A stretch of DNA of 64,000 nucleotides. Origin: Isochrysis galbana (lineage: Eukaryota; Haptophyta; Isochrysidales; Isochrysidaceae). The translations under genes and the position numbers were made by a program. How positions within the stretch are numbered: position 1 is the stretch's first letter; each line of letters begins with the position of its first letter. The notes under the pieces are model-generated. The model was not told where the DNA came from. It did not search any database and worked only from the letters and a program-made list of their open reading frames with translations. The stretch lies in contig CM030939.1 in assembly GCA_018136815.1 (NCBI GenBank), positions 2,178,808 to 2,242,807 of the forward strand. The letters are read 5' to 3'. Positions 22,436-33,000 of the stretch are shown piece by piece.

Positions 22436-23701
22436 ATGGCGGCGAGCAGCCTCTCGGCAGAGCTCGAGGAGCGCTGGCAGCGCGAACATGGGCGCAAGCG
22501 GAAGGGCGGGCTGGGGTTCGAGCAGGACGAGCCAGCAAACGTCGCCGCTCACTACAATCAGCTGCACGACCGCCACCGCTCGCTCACCGCTGGCTCCGAC
22601 ATCCTGCACCTTCGGAACCTGCACAACTGGATCAAGTCTGTGCTGATCGGGAAGCACTTGCGGCCCGGGAGCCACGTACTCGACCTGGCGTGCGGCAAGG
22701 GGGGCGACATGCTCAAGTTCAAGGCGGGCGGATGTGCTTACTACGTAGGCGTCGACATTGCTCTCGAGTCGGTGCGCGACGCGGTGCGCAGGTACAATGG
22801 TGCCTCTGGCCGGCCAGGCATGCCTTTCTCAGCCAGCTTCTACGCCGGGGACTTCTGCGATCCGGCGCTGGAGGTGGCGTTACCCGAAGGACTTCAGTTC
22901 CATCTAGTCTCCTGTCAGTTTGCATGCCACTATGCTTTCTCTTCCGAGAGGCGCGCGGAGGCCCTCCTCCGCAACGTGTCGTCGCGCCTCCTGCCTGGTG
23001 GTGTATTTGTCGGCACCACGGCGGACGCCCGCATCCTAGTCCGTCGACTGAGAGAAGCCGACGGCCTCGTCTTTGGCAATGCCCACTATAAAGTCGTCTT
23101 TCCGCCTGACGCTGTCTCGAAGACGTTCCCTGTTACGCGCCCATTTGGCCATGCATATCGCTTCACCCTTCAAGAAGCTGTCAACGACTGCAAGGAGTAC
23201 CTCGTTCACATGCCCACATTTGTGGAGATCGCAGCACGCTACAACCTGCAGCTTATGAGTGCCGACAACTTCACTGATTTCTTCGCGGCAGAGGTGCACG
23301 GGAATCGGCGGCTCCTTGAGCGCATGCGGGTGCTTCCGGAAACGGGCGAAGGATTCATCTCTGAGGCCGAGTGGGAGGTTGCACATACCTACCTCGCGTT
23401 TGCCTTCCAGAAGACAGGCACTCCAGCGCCGCCGCTCCAGAGCGGGGCAGCCCCCAGGCACAGGCCGGTGCGAGAGGAGGAGATCGTCATGCTGGGTGAA
23501 TTGGGCTCGCCAGGACCCCATACCGCTGGTGGCGAGGCAAAAGTCCAGGCCGACAAGGCAGGGGGGGATGCGGCGGCTGCGCAAAGCAGCTCAACGCGCT
23601 CGGATGCGCCACCGGCGGAATTTGACGAGGATAATCCCGACGGTGTTCGACAGCTTGTTAAGTATGACGCAATGCTCGACGGCGACGAACTTTTCGATTG
23701 A
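22436..23701 (+). CDS. mRNA cap guanine-N7 methyltransferase
   Basis: 421 residues from ATG 22436; an upstream Met 20 codons earlier is in poorly conserved sequence. The protein methylates N7 of the guanosine cap on nascent nuclear mRNA using S-adenosylmethionine. Diagnostic features of the RNMT/Abd1 family are in order: VAAHYNQLHDR and ILHLRNLHNWIKSVLI (residues 36-71), SAM-binding motif I VLDLACGKGGDMLKF (81-95), YYVGVDIALESV, QFACHYAFSSE, and a C-terminal segment with FTDFFAAEV and EAEWEVAHTYLAFAF. The acidic/Ala-rich tail after about residue 350 is poorly conserved. The gene is uninterrupted, unlike several neighbours. No RNA triphosphatase or guanylyltransferase domain is fused to it. 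Confidence 0.93.
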   Translation: MAASSLSAELEERWQREHGRKRKGGLGFEQDEPANVAAHYNQLHDRHRSLTAGSDILHLRNLHNWIKSVLIGKHLRPGSHVLDLACGKGGDMLKFKAGGCAYYVGVDIALESVRDAVRRYNGASGRPGMPFSASFYAGDFCDPALEVALPEGLQFHLVSCQFACHYAFSSERRAEALLRNVSSRLLPGGVFVGTTADARILVRRLREADGLVFGNAHYKVVFPPDAVSKTFPVTRPFGHAYRFTLQEAVNDCKEYLVHMPTFVEIAARYNLQLMSADNFTDFFAAEVHGNRRLLERMRVLPETGEGFISEAEWEVAHTYLAFAFQKTGTPAPPLQSGAAPRHRPVREEEIVMLGELGSPGPHTAGGEAKVQADKAGGDAAAAQSSSTRSDAPPAEFDEDNPDGVRQLVKYDAMLDGDELFD

Positions 23702-24065
23702 CGTGCTGCATACAATCCGCATGGCGGTTTATGTTGGATATTGATCTTGCGTGATGCTGCTGAAGGGCAGCTAGTGAAGCTTGTTCCTTGATGGCTGCCG
23801 TCTTGCTATGAGGCACCACTCACTTGGACGCACACGTGCAGACGATGATGGTGTATGATATATGTTATGGCTTGTGCGTACCTATACCTAAAAAAACTTT
23901 TTACAATATTTGTGACGGGCTGGTTCGTGCCAAATCGAGTTGTGCTTGAGTGTGGGGGAAGGGGAAGGGGCGTTGAAAAATTTCTTGATATTTTCACCAC
24001 GCGCGCGGCCCTGAAGCCAGAAGCAGATATCTCGCAGCCACGCCCGCTTCCTTACTCCCTCTCTC
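23702..24065. other. Intergenic spacer
   Basis: Probable 3' UTR and downstream region of the cap methyltransferase. AT-rich around 23880-23920. No gene seen. Confidence 0.4.
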
Positions 24066-24285
24066 AAAAAAAATATCTGAAGATTCTGGGCTGCGCGCCT
24101 ACTAGACTAGGTTATTCCCCATCACTGCACACATCGCCCTGAACTTCCCTTTCCTCCACCTCTTCACTTTCCCCCCTTCATTCCTTTGTCTTCGGTTTCC
24201 GGGGTCCGGCTCGGGTGCGCTACCACGAGCCTGGTTCAGAGTGCGGGTTCCGGGCAGGCCTGTTGTCGGTAAGGCTGTGAACATG
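24066..24285 (-). mobile_element. LINE 3'-end fragment with T-tract tail
   Basis: Read on the minus strand, this ends ...CCCAGAATCTTCAGATA followed by eight T. The preceding roughly 200 bp matches the 3' UTR of the LINE at 37235-40735 (for example the CCGGGGTCCG / GTTTCCGG block). No target duplication was located. Confidence 0.7.
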
Positions 24286-24289
24286 TTAG

Positions 24290-24390
24290 ACAACTATCTA
24301 GATATTAGGCTATCTACCCCTCAAAAGGCACTATCTGTATCTATCTAGATAGCCCTGAGCCACTATCTGTATCTATCTAGATAGCTGCAA
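24290..24390. repeat. TATCTAGATA palindromic repeats
   Basis: CACTATCTGTATCTATCTAG-ATAGCC occurs twice in tandem with a partial third unit. Similar TATCTAGCTAGATA units occur at 50810-50945. Confidence 0.75.
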
Positions 24391-24543
24391 GCGCGAAACC
24401 TACTAATAAGGTATTAATAGGCCCTTCCAAGCCGCAACGCCAGGCTACGCACTGCGCAGACGCCGCAAAATTATAGCGCGCTGCGCGCGCGAACGCGCGA
24501 ACGGACAGCCACAACAACCACTCACCAACTCACATACTCACAT

Positions 24544-25017
24544 TCACTCACAATTCTTCCCCGCAAGCAAAGCGTGCTCGAGGCTGTCATCTGATTGACC
24601 TGCCTTCATATCGTCGTGGAGCAGCCCAGCTTTCGAGAAGGCGCGCTCGACGCCCGCAGACGAGGCTGGACGTCCGAGGTATTGCCTAGCCATCTTAGCT
24701 AAGTTTGGCAGGACTTCCGGCGCGCCAGGTCCCGACGGTCGCTGACGATCGCGAGCTCGCCACCATGCGAGCACATCAATGTCCATGTCAGTCTCAACTG
24801 GTAGAGAGAGGTAGATTTCGATCTCATCTCTGATGTCTTGGTCTTGAGTTCGAGTTGCAGCACTCGGAATGTCGAATGTCGGCGCAAGTGGAAGCGCGAA
24901 CACAGAACTCACCTTGCCCGAAAAATCCGCTCGAGTATTTTCTCCTCTAGCTCGCCTGTGGTCGTCGCTTGTACGTCTCTGTGGGTGTTCGTCCAACCGC
25001 GGACATGCACGACTCAA
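24544..25017 (-). pseudogene. hAT transposase C-terminal fragment
   Basis: The last 70 residues fit the hAT dimerisation domain: an acidic lead (DMDIDVLAWWRAR), LPNLAKMARQYLGRPASSAG followed by VERAFSKAGLLHDDMK. The pattern L-x-x-x-A-R-x-Y-L-x-x-P-A-[ST]-S-A and E-R-x-F-S-x-A-G is diagnostic. The catalytic core and BED finger expected upstream are not recognisable, so this is a fragment of a 600-800 residue transposase. No 8-bp target duplication or TIRs were located. Confidence 0.75.
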
Positions 25018-25064
25018 GTTTATTCTGAGTCGGGTCTCTCATGCGTGCTCCTAGCGTTTTTAGG

Positions 25065-25559
25065 CTAAGTCGCGCGTTTGGGTATCGCCGGTGCAAGGAA
25101 CCGCTCCCTTGTGTGACCCTGATTCTCGATTGCGATGATGATCGCGCTCAAGTTAATTTGGGCCGCTTGTGCTAGGCCTTCGGCCTCGATGACCAAGTGC
25201 GCCGCAACGTCTTGAAGGGCGTTGTATATAGCGCTTTGCGCGATGAAGAGCCTTTCTTGTTGTTGTTGATTTTCTCGTCGATGGATTCCGCTTTGACGCG
25301 GACCGAGATGTCGGTTTGGTTGATGCGGAGCGTGGTGAGTGGTGATGTCGCCATAGCGTTCTTTGAATTGTTGTGCGCAGTCTTCATTCACGGCAATATG
25401 CCATGGTCCGCGAATGGAGCGGGCCCAAAAGTCCGGCTCCGGGTCGACTCCTTCGAGCTCCAATAGGAGCTCTACAATTGCGGCGTAGACTGTGGCGTCC
25501 AAGAAGGTGTAATCGCCCTCCTGGTGGAAGGACAATTCGAAGGATGCGTCCGACTCCAT
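25065..25559 (-). CDS. Hypothetical open frame next to the hAT fragment
   Basis: 164 codons, not recognised. Its two ends look protein-like (FLDATVYAAIVELLLELEGV; IYNALQDVAAHLVIEAEGLA), the middle is His/Gln/Arg-rich. It lies on the same strand as the hAT fragment, 50 bp upstream of it, and could be a remnant of that element. Start not determined. Confidence 0.3.
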   Translation of the reverse strand: MESDASFELSFHQEGDYTFLDATVYAAIVELLLELEGVDPEPDFWARSIRGPWHIAVNEDCAQQFKERYGDITTHHAPHQPNRHLGPRQSGIHRRENQQQQERLFIAQSAIYNALQDVAAHLVIEAEGLAQAAQINLSAIIIAIENQGHTRERFLAPAIPKRAT

Positions 25560-25706
25560 GGCGCCTTGCTCCTCATCTGAGGGCGGCTCCTGAGTGGCAG
25601 GGGCGGTCGGGGGTGGTGAGGCTATGGGTGGGTCCGTGTGGGTTGCTGGTATGGTATGGCGGTGTAGCGAAAAATTCTTTTTTTTTCATTTTGAGATTTT
25701 GTGAAT

Positions 25707-26261
25707 CTACAAAAGCTCAAAGTCATCCTCATCACCATCCCCACCCTCACACCATGGGAACGTGAGAACGCTCTTCGCGTATAGAGTCATTCCAAAGCTA
25801 CGACTCATTAGCCACAGACCTGGGGAGCCGAGCTCGACAAAGCACTTAGAACCCCTTTGGATGCTGTCATATGTGCAAGGCGTCTTGATGTTCTCGCCGA
25901 GCTGACCAGTTTCATGCTCGTAAACCTTCGTTGTTCCCTTCTCGCCGATATTAATCTTTAAGCGCGCAACCCATATATTTTGCTTGTCGTTGAAACGCAA
26001 GATAGGGGTGTACGCCTCCTTCACACTCTCTTCGTCCATAGACCGACCAAACCATTCGAGGGATTTAGTCACACCAACACGTTCATGGCCGCCTCTGGCA
26101 CTGGCACCCGGGACGAGAAGTCCAGGTCTGCTTGCCTGACGCACCAGTTGCACTGCATGCGCAAGGTGAGTAGGGGTAGGCCAGGATATCCACAAATTTT
26201 TGCCCAAATATCCATGAAATATATCCAAAAAATATCCAACCCACACCCCCAAATATCTCAA
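25707..26261 (-). CDS. Unrecognised protein fragment, possibly from a mobile element or large DNA virus
   Basis: Only the part from about residue 65 looks real: KSLEWFGRSMDEESVKEAYT, FNDKQNIWVARLKIN, then CFVELGSPGLWLMSRSFGMT and LTFPW before an acidic tail DGDEDDFELL. A hydrophobic strand ending in W, then S-F-G-[MIL]-T, is reminiscent of small single-stranded-DNA-binding-like proteins of large algal DNA viruses and some mobile elements, but I cannot establish homology. The upstream part is AT-rich (AATATCC repeats) and probably not coding. An in-frame start was not identified. Confidence 0.3.
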   Translation of the reverse strand: MRYLGVWVGYFLDIFHGYLGKNLWISWPTPTHLAHAVQLVRQASRPGLLVPGASARGGHERVGVTKSLEWFGRSMDEESVKEAYTPILRFNDKQNIWVARLKINIGEKGTTKVYEHETGQLGENIKTPCTYDSIQRGSKCFVELGSPGLWLMSRSFGMTLYAKSVLTFPWCEGGDGDEDDFELL

Positions 26262-26544
26262 GAAATATCCACAATCTAGTATTATAATAGCACATAACTA
26301 TACCTTCGCCGCATCATCGCCCGATCGCCCGGCGTCCCACCTCTCCTATCACCTATCACCACCCTCCACCCCCACCCCCCTCCCTCCACTCACTCTCCAC
26401 CAGCCCTTCCTCCCCCCCCTCTGCCCTCTCTCCTCTCCCTGTCCATCTTCAATCCACAATCCATCCCTCTCCCCTCCTCTCTGTGAGCTGTGATTGACGA
26501 CACGGCTTGGTTGAGGCTAACTCCGGCTCTGGCGCGCAGCATGC

Positions 26545-26858
26545 ATGCACGCCCTCACTCGCACGGAATATGATCCTCGTCACTGCCTCTATGTCCGCGA
26601 TCTAGTGGTCTGCCGTGCCGATGGCGACCGCGCAGCTCAAGGGTTCGTTCTCCCGGACGTTGCCCTCACGGTGAACAGCACCCTGGCTGACACTGGACTC
26701 AAGTTGGCTGAGTACCGGTTCGATGTCGAACATAAACCAGGAGCTGTTCATCAGGATGCTGACGGGCTCTCCCGGCTAGCATCCCTGGAGCCGGAACACG
26801 AAGACGAACCACTCGCCGGCCCAGCGTCGTTAGCGCGATTTCCAGGCTCTTGTTTCCA
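26545..26858 (+). pseudogene. Ty3/gypsy retrotransposon RNase H fragment
   Basis: The segment KLAEYRFDVEHKPGAVHQDA followed by DGLSRL is the C-terminal signature of Ty3/gypsy RNase H (L-x-E-[YF]-x-F-x-[IV]-x-[HY]-x-P-G-x-x-x-x-x-A-D-x-L-S-R). The frame is then cut by a LINE insertion at 26859. Flanking non-element sequence resumes at about 27625. Reverse transcriptase, integrase and LTRs are absent. Confidence 0.75.
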
Positions 26859-27624
26859 AAAAAAAAAAAAAAAAACATCTGAAGATTCTGGGCTACACAC
26901 CTACTGAACTAGGACATTCTCCTGTCACTATTGACATCGCCCTTCTCTTCCCTTTCCTCCACCCCCTCCCCTTCCCCCCGTCTTTCCTTTGTCGTCGGTA
27001 TCCGGGGTTCGGCCCAGGTACACTACCTTGGGCCTGGTTCAGAGTGTGGGTTCCGGGCAGGCCTGTTGTTTGTGTTTTCGTGGTCCGTTAGCCGGTGGAG
27101 TCCGAGCTGTTGAGTCCTTCCCTCACGTGACCATCGCCGGTGCGTCCCCGTGTGTGGTGCGTGTTCGCCTAGCTCCGGTGGGGTCCGTCCTGGAGGTGTT
27201 CCGTCTCGGGTCCCCCGGCTATTATGTAAGCCACTCCCAATGAGTCGGCTAATGCTTGGATCTCCAGACTAGGTTCTAGGTTGCCTTTTGTTCCTAATGT
27301 GAAAATCGGGTGTATATCTTTCGTGTCGATCCTTTTTTTCGGCTGTCTGCCCATGCCCGCTTGGGCGGTCCTAGCCGAGTCCGTTGTGTTCGCAAAGAGT
27401 AGAGCCTTACTTAGTGTTGTGTATCTGTCCAATGTTCTTATCAGCACCGATTCTTCCGAGAATTCGATACCATCGTAGTGTATTCTGTAGAAGTCTGTTA
27501 TGATGTATCTCCATGCAAGAGTGTATAGTATAGTATGTGATCTTGGTGATTCGCCCCCGGGGTGCATGAAAAGGTTATCGATGATGACCTCCTCTCTGCT
27601 TCTATCTTCAGGCTCTTGTTTCCA
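26843..27624 (-). mobile_element. 5'-truncated LINE insertion with 16-bp target duplication
   Basis: CAGGCTCTTGTTTCCA occurs exactly at 26843-26858 and 27609-27624. Between them lies a minus-strand LINE copy (26859-27608) that ends, on its coding strand, in TCTTCAGATG followed by 17-18 T. It encodes the last ~140 residues of the LINE ORF2 (RSREEVIIDNLFMHP onward) and the conserved 3' UTR. The uninterrupted target sequence is found as a separate 45-bp homologous stretch at about 50970-51016 (complement), supporting the reconstruction. This copy interrupts the Ty3/gypsy fragment. Confidence 0.88.
27169..27603 (-). pseudogene. LINE ORF2 C-terminus
   Basis: Aligns with residues from RSREDTIIDNLFIYP onward of the ORF2 at 38116-40422: shared YIITDFYRIHYD, DSARTAQAGMGRQPKKRID. 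The region lies downstream of the reverse transcriptase and zinc-knuckle, with no known catalytic role. Truncated by the insertion process. Confidence 0.85.
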
Positions 27625-28940
27625 GGTCCTTCGCCGTGCGGCCACACGGTGAAGCTCAGGTATATCTAGGTTGGTAGGGTTCGTCCCTAGCGATCTAGAA
27701 TTCGAGTTCTCGTTTCTTTCCTTCTAGCCTGTTTGTCAGGTCTAGATTCCAGGTTTCCTCCTTTCGGGTAATCTTGACCCCAAGGAGCCAGGTCGCCTGT
27801 CACTCGCTGCGCGCTTGTCTCAGGCTCTCGGGTTACCTTGTGAAGGCTTATTTAGCTTCTTGCAAGGCTTGTTGTTTCTTGTTGAGTTCCGGTTCTTTCT
27901 TGGGACTTGCTGACTTTCGTTGTCGTCCAGGCCTGTTCGTCATAGGTTCTGCTTAGCCTGGTTAGGGTTTCGTTGTCTTCCGGCGTTCGGCGTTTGGCGT
28001 TGGCGTTCGGAAACTTCCTCTCATATTCCCTAGGTCCGCTACCCTTGGCTTGTAGGTCCTTGCTTCTTTCTTCTCGGTCAAGGTGTTTGGCGAGCGAGTC
28101 GGTTGCTCTAGCCGCTCGAGATTTGAGGTTTAATTTGCCATCTCCCCTTGGAGATCAATGTAGGTTCGCTTCTTAGGTGAGGGAATCTTTCCCCTTGATG
28201 CAAGTTACATGCAAGCCCTTGGCCTCTTTGGTGTTTCTTCCCCTTGGTTGCTACTCAGGGTTGTTCGTTAGAAGCGTCTAGAAGGTTCACGCTCAACGGC
28301 AAGATTTCCTCTGTCGTGAAGACATCTCGTTGCGATCTGTCTCCAAAGTGATCGCCGTGGTCGCGCGACAGGACGCTCCCCTTCGGACTCTCCGCTACGT
28401 GGGAAGTTACAACGGAGACACGCTCCGGCCGTCGCTGCGGAGTCTCTCTCTCTCTCTCGCTCTCTCTCTCCGTCTCTCGCGACGTGTTTGAGTTATCGGT
28501 GATTTGGGGTCGCGGTTGCTTGATAATTTGCTTGGTTTGGGTGAATGATTCCGGTGTGTTCGTGAGTCGGTGTAACCTGTTGTTCTCAGCTTCGTTGTCC
28601 GTCGTTGTTCGCTGCGTCGCTGCACTCAAGCAGCCTAGGCTCCCTCCCTGAGGGAAGAGTTCTTTGTAGGTCTAACAATCTCTTAAAACCCAACACACTA
28701 GGGCCGCTGGGAGCGCCTCGCCGCCCCACAGCCCTTCGTTCGCCGTTCGTTCCCCGTCCAGACACCCAAATGGGGTTGCCCGACCCAGTCCAGAATTTCA
28801 TTCACCCGACTCCCGGTGGGGAGGAGGGCCAAAGCGCCGCGCTAGCCGCCGGTGCTGCTCGCGACGGAGTGGCTCAGAGCCCTCCGGCTCCGCTCGACTC
28901 GACACAGGCGCATCCAAGCAGTCTCTCATCTATGTGGTCT
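27625..28940. other. Repeat-derived region, no intact gene
   Basis: The minus strand carries a degenerate stretch rich in Glu/Arg/Lys (about 28150-27780) that looks like a decayed retroelement coiled-coil ORF, but stop codons break it. 28440-28480 is a (CT)n microsatellite. 28844-28897 is repeated at 41580-41632 (GCCGCCGGTGCTGCTCGCGA...). Confidence 0.35.
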
Positions 28941-28959
28941 TGTGCTGTGTTGTTGGTGG

Positions 28960-29389
28960 GTCTGTGTCTGTGTGCGCTTTGCTGTTGGTGTTGTAGTTGT
29001 GCCCATAAGGGCCACCCAGTCTCGGGCCGCGCCGCCGAGGCAGCGCGGCCGTCACCAGGGTGAGAGAGGCCTCTGCCATAAGTAAGGCATGCCTGGTGGA
29101 TGTGGATGGATGGGTGTCTTTCTTGGTCTGGTGCTGGTGTGATGCTTGTCACAGCCTGTGGCCCACCATGGGGTGGGCCAGCATGGCTGCCTTCCTTGGT
29201 GTGACCGGGGCCACGGGCCGTGCGGCGCGACCAGGGTCGCGCTCACCTGCTCGGCCTCTGCGGGCGGACGCGGTCGCTTCGCCAGCGACAGCTCCATGGA
29301 TACTGGGGAGGCTCCCGCGGCGGGGGGCCCGAGGGAGAGGTGGGGAGCGGCGGCGCGCTCCATGGCAACCAACTATAAAGTTAGTTGAC
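28960..29389 (-). mobile_element. LINE 5'-end fragment, minus strand
   Basis: Reading leftwards from 29389: hairpin CAACTA-ACTTTA-TAGTTG, then ATG at 29363 opening MERAAAPHLSLG, followed by an Arg/Pro-rich ORF1 start. The same 400-bp sequence is present at 49466-49881 with about 85-90% identity by eye. No 3' LINE sequence is attached. Confidence 0.75.
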
Positions 29390-30022
29390 AAACAAAGTAG
29401 CTAACAGCTATGATCTTATTGCTTACTGTAAAGCCTTGTAAAGCAAACTCACCACTTGCCACTTGGCCACCTGGCCGGACTGGGACTGACGGACTGGCGG
29501 ACTCACGCTGCCGACTGTGACCGACCACCTAGCGGCTAGACTCTAGTAGACTGCGAGCGCCCTCGCCGAAATACCGTACCTTGGGGCTTGGGGGGCGAAC
29601 TCACCGAAGGAACACAATGTACAATGTGTGTAGGCTCTATCTACTAGGAGTACAACGCGAACGGCCGAAACACACCAACTCCCCCCCCCCAAAAAAAAAA
29701 CCAGACGCGACTATGATTAAAACCGTTAACCTGCAGTGCCGCCGCTCGTCTGGGCCAGATGGATGAGAGAGCTCAACTCACTCCCGCCGCGTGATGAGAA
29801 GACGGGCCCCAGTACGTGAGAGAGGGGGAGGAAGAGGCGATGGGAGAGCTAGAGAAGAGTGCGAGAGATGAGAGAGAATCTAAGAGGGAAAGGGAGGACA
29901 ACACGAATAGAGAAAGGAGAAGTGAGGGAGAGAAGAAGAGAAGAAGAGAGAGAGAAAGGAGAGAGAGTAGGAGAGGGAGAGAGAGAGAGAGAAAAGGGAG
30001 GGAGAGAGGGAGGGAGAGGGCG

Positions 30023-33000
30023 ATGGCGGCACACGCGCGGAGTGCGCTCGCCGCTCTGCACGGCAGTCCAGACGCGCGCGAGCGGCAGGCGGCGAACGAG
30101 TGGCTCGTTGAGTTCACAGGCTCGTCCAATGCCTTCGCCGCCGCCCGAGAGCTCGTCCTCTCCGCTGAGCACCACGTTGCCTTCTACGGCGCGAGTGTTC
30201 TGCACACGAAGGTGGCGGCGGAGTGGCACTCGATGGGCGAGAGCGAGCGAGCGGCAGTGTACGAGGAGCTGTGGGGCCTTCTCGCGACGCCGACGCTCAC
30301 CCACCTCGTCCTCAACCGCCTCGCCCTCGCCCTCGCCGCAGCCGCTGGCCGCTCGCCGGGTGGAGAGGCGAGGCTGCTCACGCAGGCGGTCGAGATGCTC
30401 AGAGACCCCGCCTCACGGATGACGGCGCTCCGCTTGATCAGCGCGGCGGCAGACGAGTTTGACCCCGGGACGAGTAAGCGACTCTCCAGTGATCAGGACG
30501 CCGGGGTCGAGGCACTCGCCCGCGCGTGGCCTGAGGTGTGGGCTGCGCTTGCTGAAGCTCTGCACGGGATGGGCTGGGGAGGAGCGAGCGGCCAAGCCCA
30601 GGCCTCTCTCGATTCGCAGTCGAACGACCCGGTCTGCCTGTGTCTCGAAGCCACACGGTCGCTACTGCGGTGGGTACCGCTTCCCCAGTCTGCTGGAGCC
30701 GGTGCGACGGCGATGGGCGATGGTACAGTCGAGTTGGCTAACCTGAGCCGCTCGCTCTCCGAGTGGATCAGTGTGTGTGACGGCAGTAGCACCATCTCAA
30801 TGCGTAGAGCGGGCTGCGCGTTCGAGTGTCTCTCGGAGCTCTTCGGCCGCAAAACCGCCGGAGTGGCTCTTCGCGTGGCTCTGCCTCCGATGCTGCCTGC
30901 GCTCGGCAGCGCCTTGCTGAGGTTGCCAGCGATCGTGGGCGCAGCAGCTATGACGCCGCCCACTTCGGCCGAGGCCATGGAGTATGGGTCCCGCTTGTGT
31001 TTCTGCATGTGCGAGCTTTCGCGCAATTGGCTTGTGCCGCTCGTACCTGAAGCTGCGCCATCCCTGGTAAATGCACTGAGTACGATGCTGGCGGGCGAGT
31101 CCTGCAGTCGGCTGGACGACGAGCTCTTTTGGAGGTGTGTCGAAGTGTGCGAGGCGGTTGTTGATGCTCAAATCACCGGGGAAGAGGGGGGCGGGAGCGC
31201 CCTCGGCGGCGCGCAAACGGGAGCGGCGACATTACTGGAGCAGCAGACCGTCGATGCAATGATTTGCTGTGTGCCGCCCGTCCTCCTGCGTCTCTCAAAC
31301 GCGGCGGAGGCTCATGGTGGCGAGGCCGTTTGCTTGGGCGACTGGATCGGTGGTTCCGAGGCGGCAGCTGAGGCGGCCGAGCTCATTGCGGCGGCAGCGG
31401 CCGACGGCGTTGGTGTCGATGACGGCGCCAATGAAATCGAGGATGAGCTCAAAAATGCGGGGGAGCTGAGCTGCGGGCTCCTGCTGGCGCTCACTGCCGA
31501 ACGGCCGTCTAACGTTGTGACGGGGTTGAGCGAGGCGATGCGCCCTGCTCTAACGGAAGTCGCATCTCTGGGCGAGGGCGGTGCCGCCCGTGCTGGCACT
31601 CTTGCGGCGCTCTTGGGTGCAGTCGTGCCGACTGCGAACGAAGCTCACGGCCCACTCTTGCAGCTACTTCGGCTGCTAATGCAATCACTCCCTTCCGTTT
31701 TTGTCGCCGCTCAGTCTGGAAGGCGGGCTCGACGCGCACACCTCAGCCTTCTACGTCTCCTACTTATTGTTTGCTCGACGTTATGTGGTCACAGTCCAGC
31801 CGAGGGCGAGGCGTCGGACGCTCTTGGCTTTCTCTTGGCCGAGCTTCTCTCTACGCTAGGGGAAGAGGCGAAGTCATGCACAGATGCCAGCGCGGCACAG
31901 GCTGCAACGGCTCTCCTCGTTCGCTCACTCTCAAGGCGCTGGCCTCCCGCCGCGCGCGCTTCGGCAGGCTACTCGCGCGCGTTGACGGATGTACTGCCGC
32001 TCGCCTCCCGATTCCCCCCAAATCGGCGCCCACCAATGGTCGCAGCCGCAGTGTGCGCGCAGCTGCTACCAACAATGGGCGCCACGGAGCCAGCAGCTTG
32101 CCACGACTTGCTAAGCTCGCTCTGCGTTGCGTGGGCCGAGCTCCCCACCTCTGCCACAGATGCGGATGCTACCGTTGCTCTGAGTGAAGCAGAACCTGCA
32201 GCACGGTGCATCGCCATTGTGGCGCATCTTTTGGTGCGTGGCGCACTGCCTCCAACTATCGACCGTTGGGAGCGCCGCCGCCTCCCGCCAGTTCCGGTCG
32301 AGCTCTATCCATCCGTGTGCCAAGTTGGCCTACCAACCACACAAGAGCCTCGCGCACGAGTGAGACCACAGCCCATTTCCTCTCCCCCCTCCGTCCCCCC
32401 TTTTTCAGGCTGGCGAGACGCGCACCGTCAAGATGGCCTTCTGCGCCCCCATCTTACCGCGTCTGCCGGCTCTCATCGCGCTGCTCGAAAGGGCCGCCAC
32501 CCTTTCCCCTCCGCCCCACGCAGAGATCGCCTCACTTCTACGGCTCTTGATTGCGTTGGTCCGATCGGCCGGCGCTCAGCTCGGTGCCCAGTTTGTGATG
32601 CGAGCATTATCTGCTACCCTGCACGCCGTTGGCTCTGTCGCAGCCTCTGTATCGCGCGCGGGCCCCGAGAGCAATGGTCTATCGTTGAAGGCCGAGAGCA
32701 ATTCTTGGGAAGACGTGCTCTGCGCGTCCATCGGCGTTCTGCGAGAGGCTGCTGAGCCGCCCGTTCACCGCGCTACTGAGCGCTCTCAAGTTCTGCGCGA
32801 CGTGCTCATAGCACTATCGCCCCATGCGCTTGGTGGCATGCTTTCGAACTCGGTCGGAGTCCCGCTGAGTGATGCGAGGCACGAGGAGCTGGTTGACGTT
32901 GTTGCCGCTGTTGTGCGCGGTCACTGGAATGTGTTGGAAACCATGCCTGCCGACGGTACTGCGCTCCTTTCTGTGCTTCATGCGGGCCTCACTAGTGCCG

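Noticed and set aside
24066-26875. Poly(A) runs taken as retrotransposon poly(A) tails on the plus strand
   Set aside because: ORF2 and 3' UTR orientation place these runs as T tracts on the coding strand.
29816-30022. 69-residue N-terminal extension of the karyopherin
   Set aside because: Arg/Glu low-complexity sequence from the GA-rich leader; the importin-N repeat starts just after MAAHARS.
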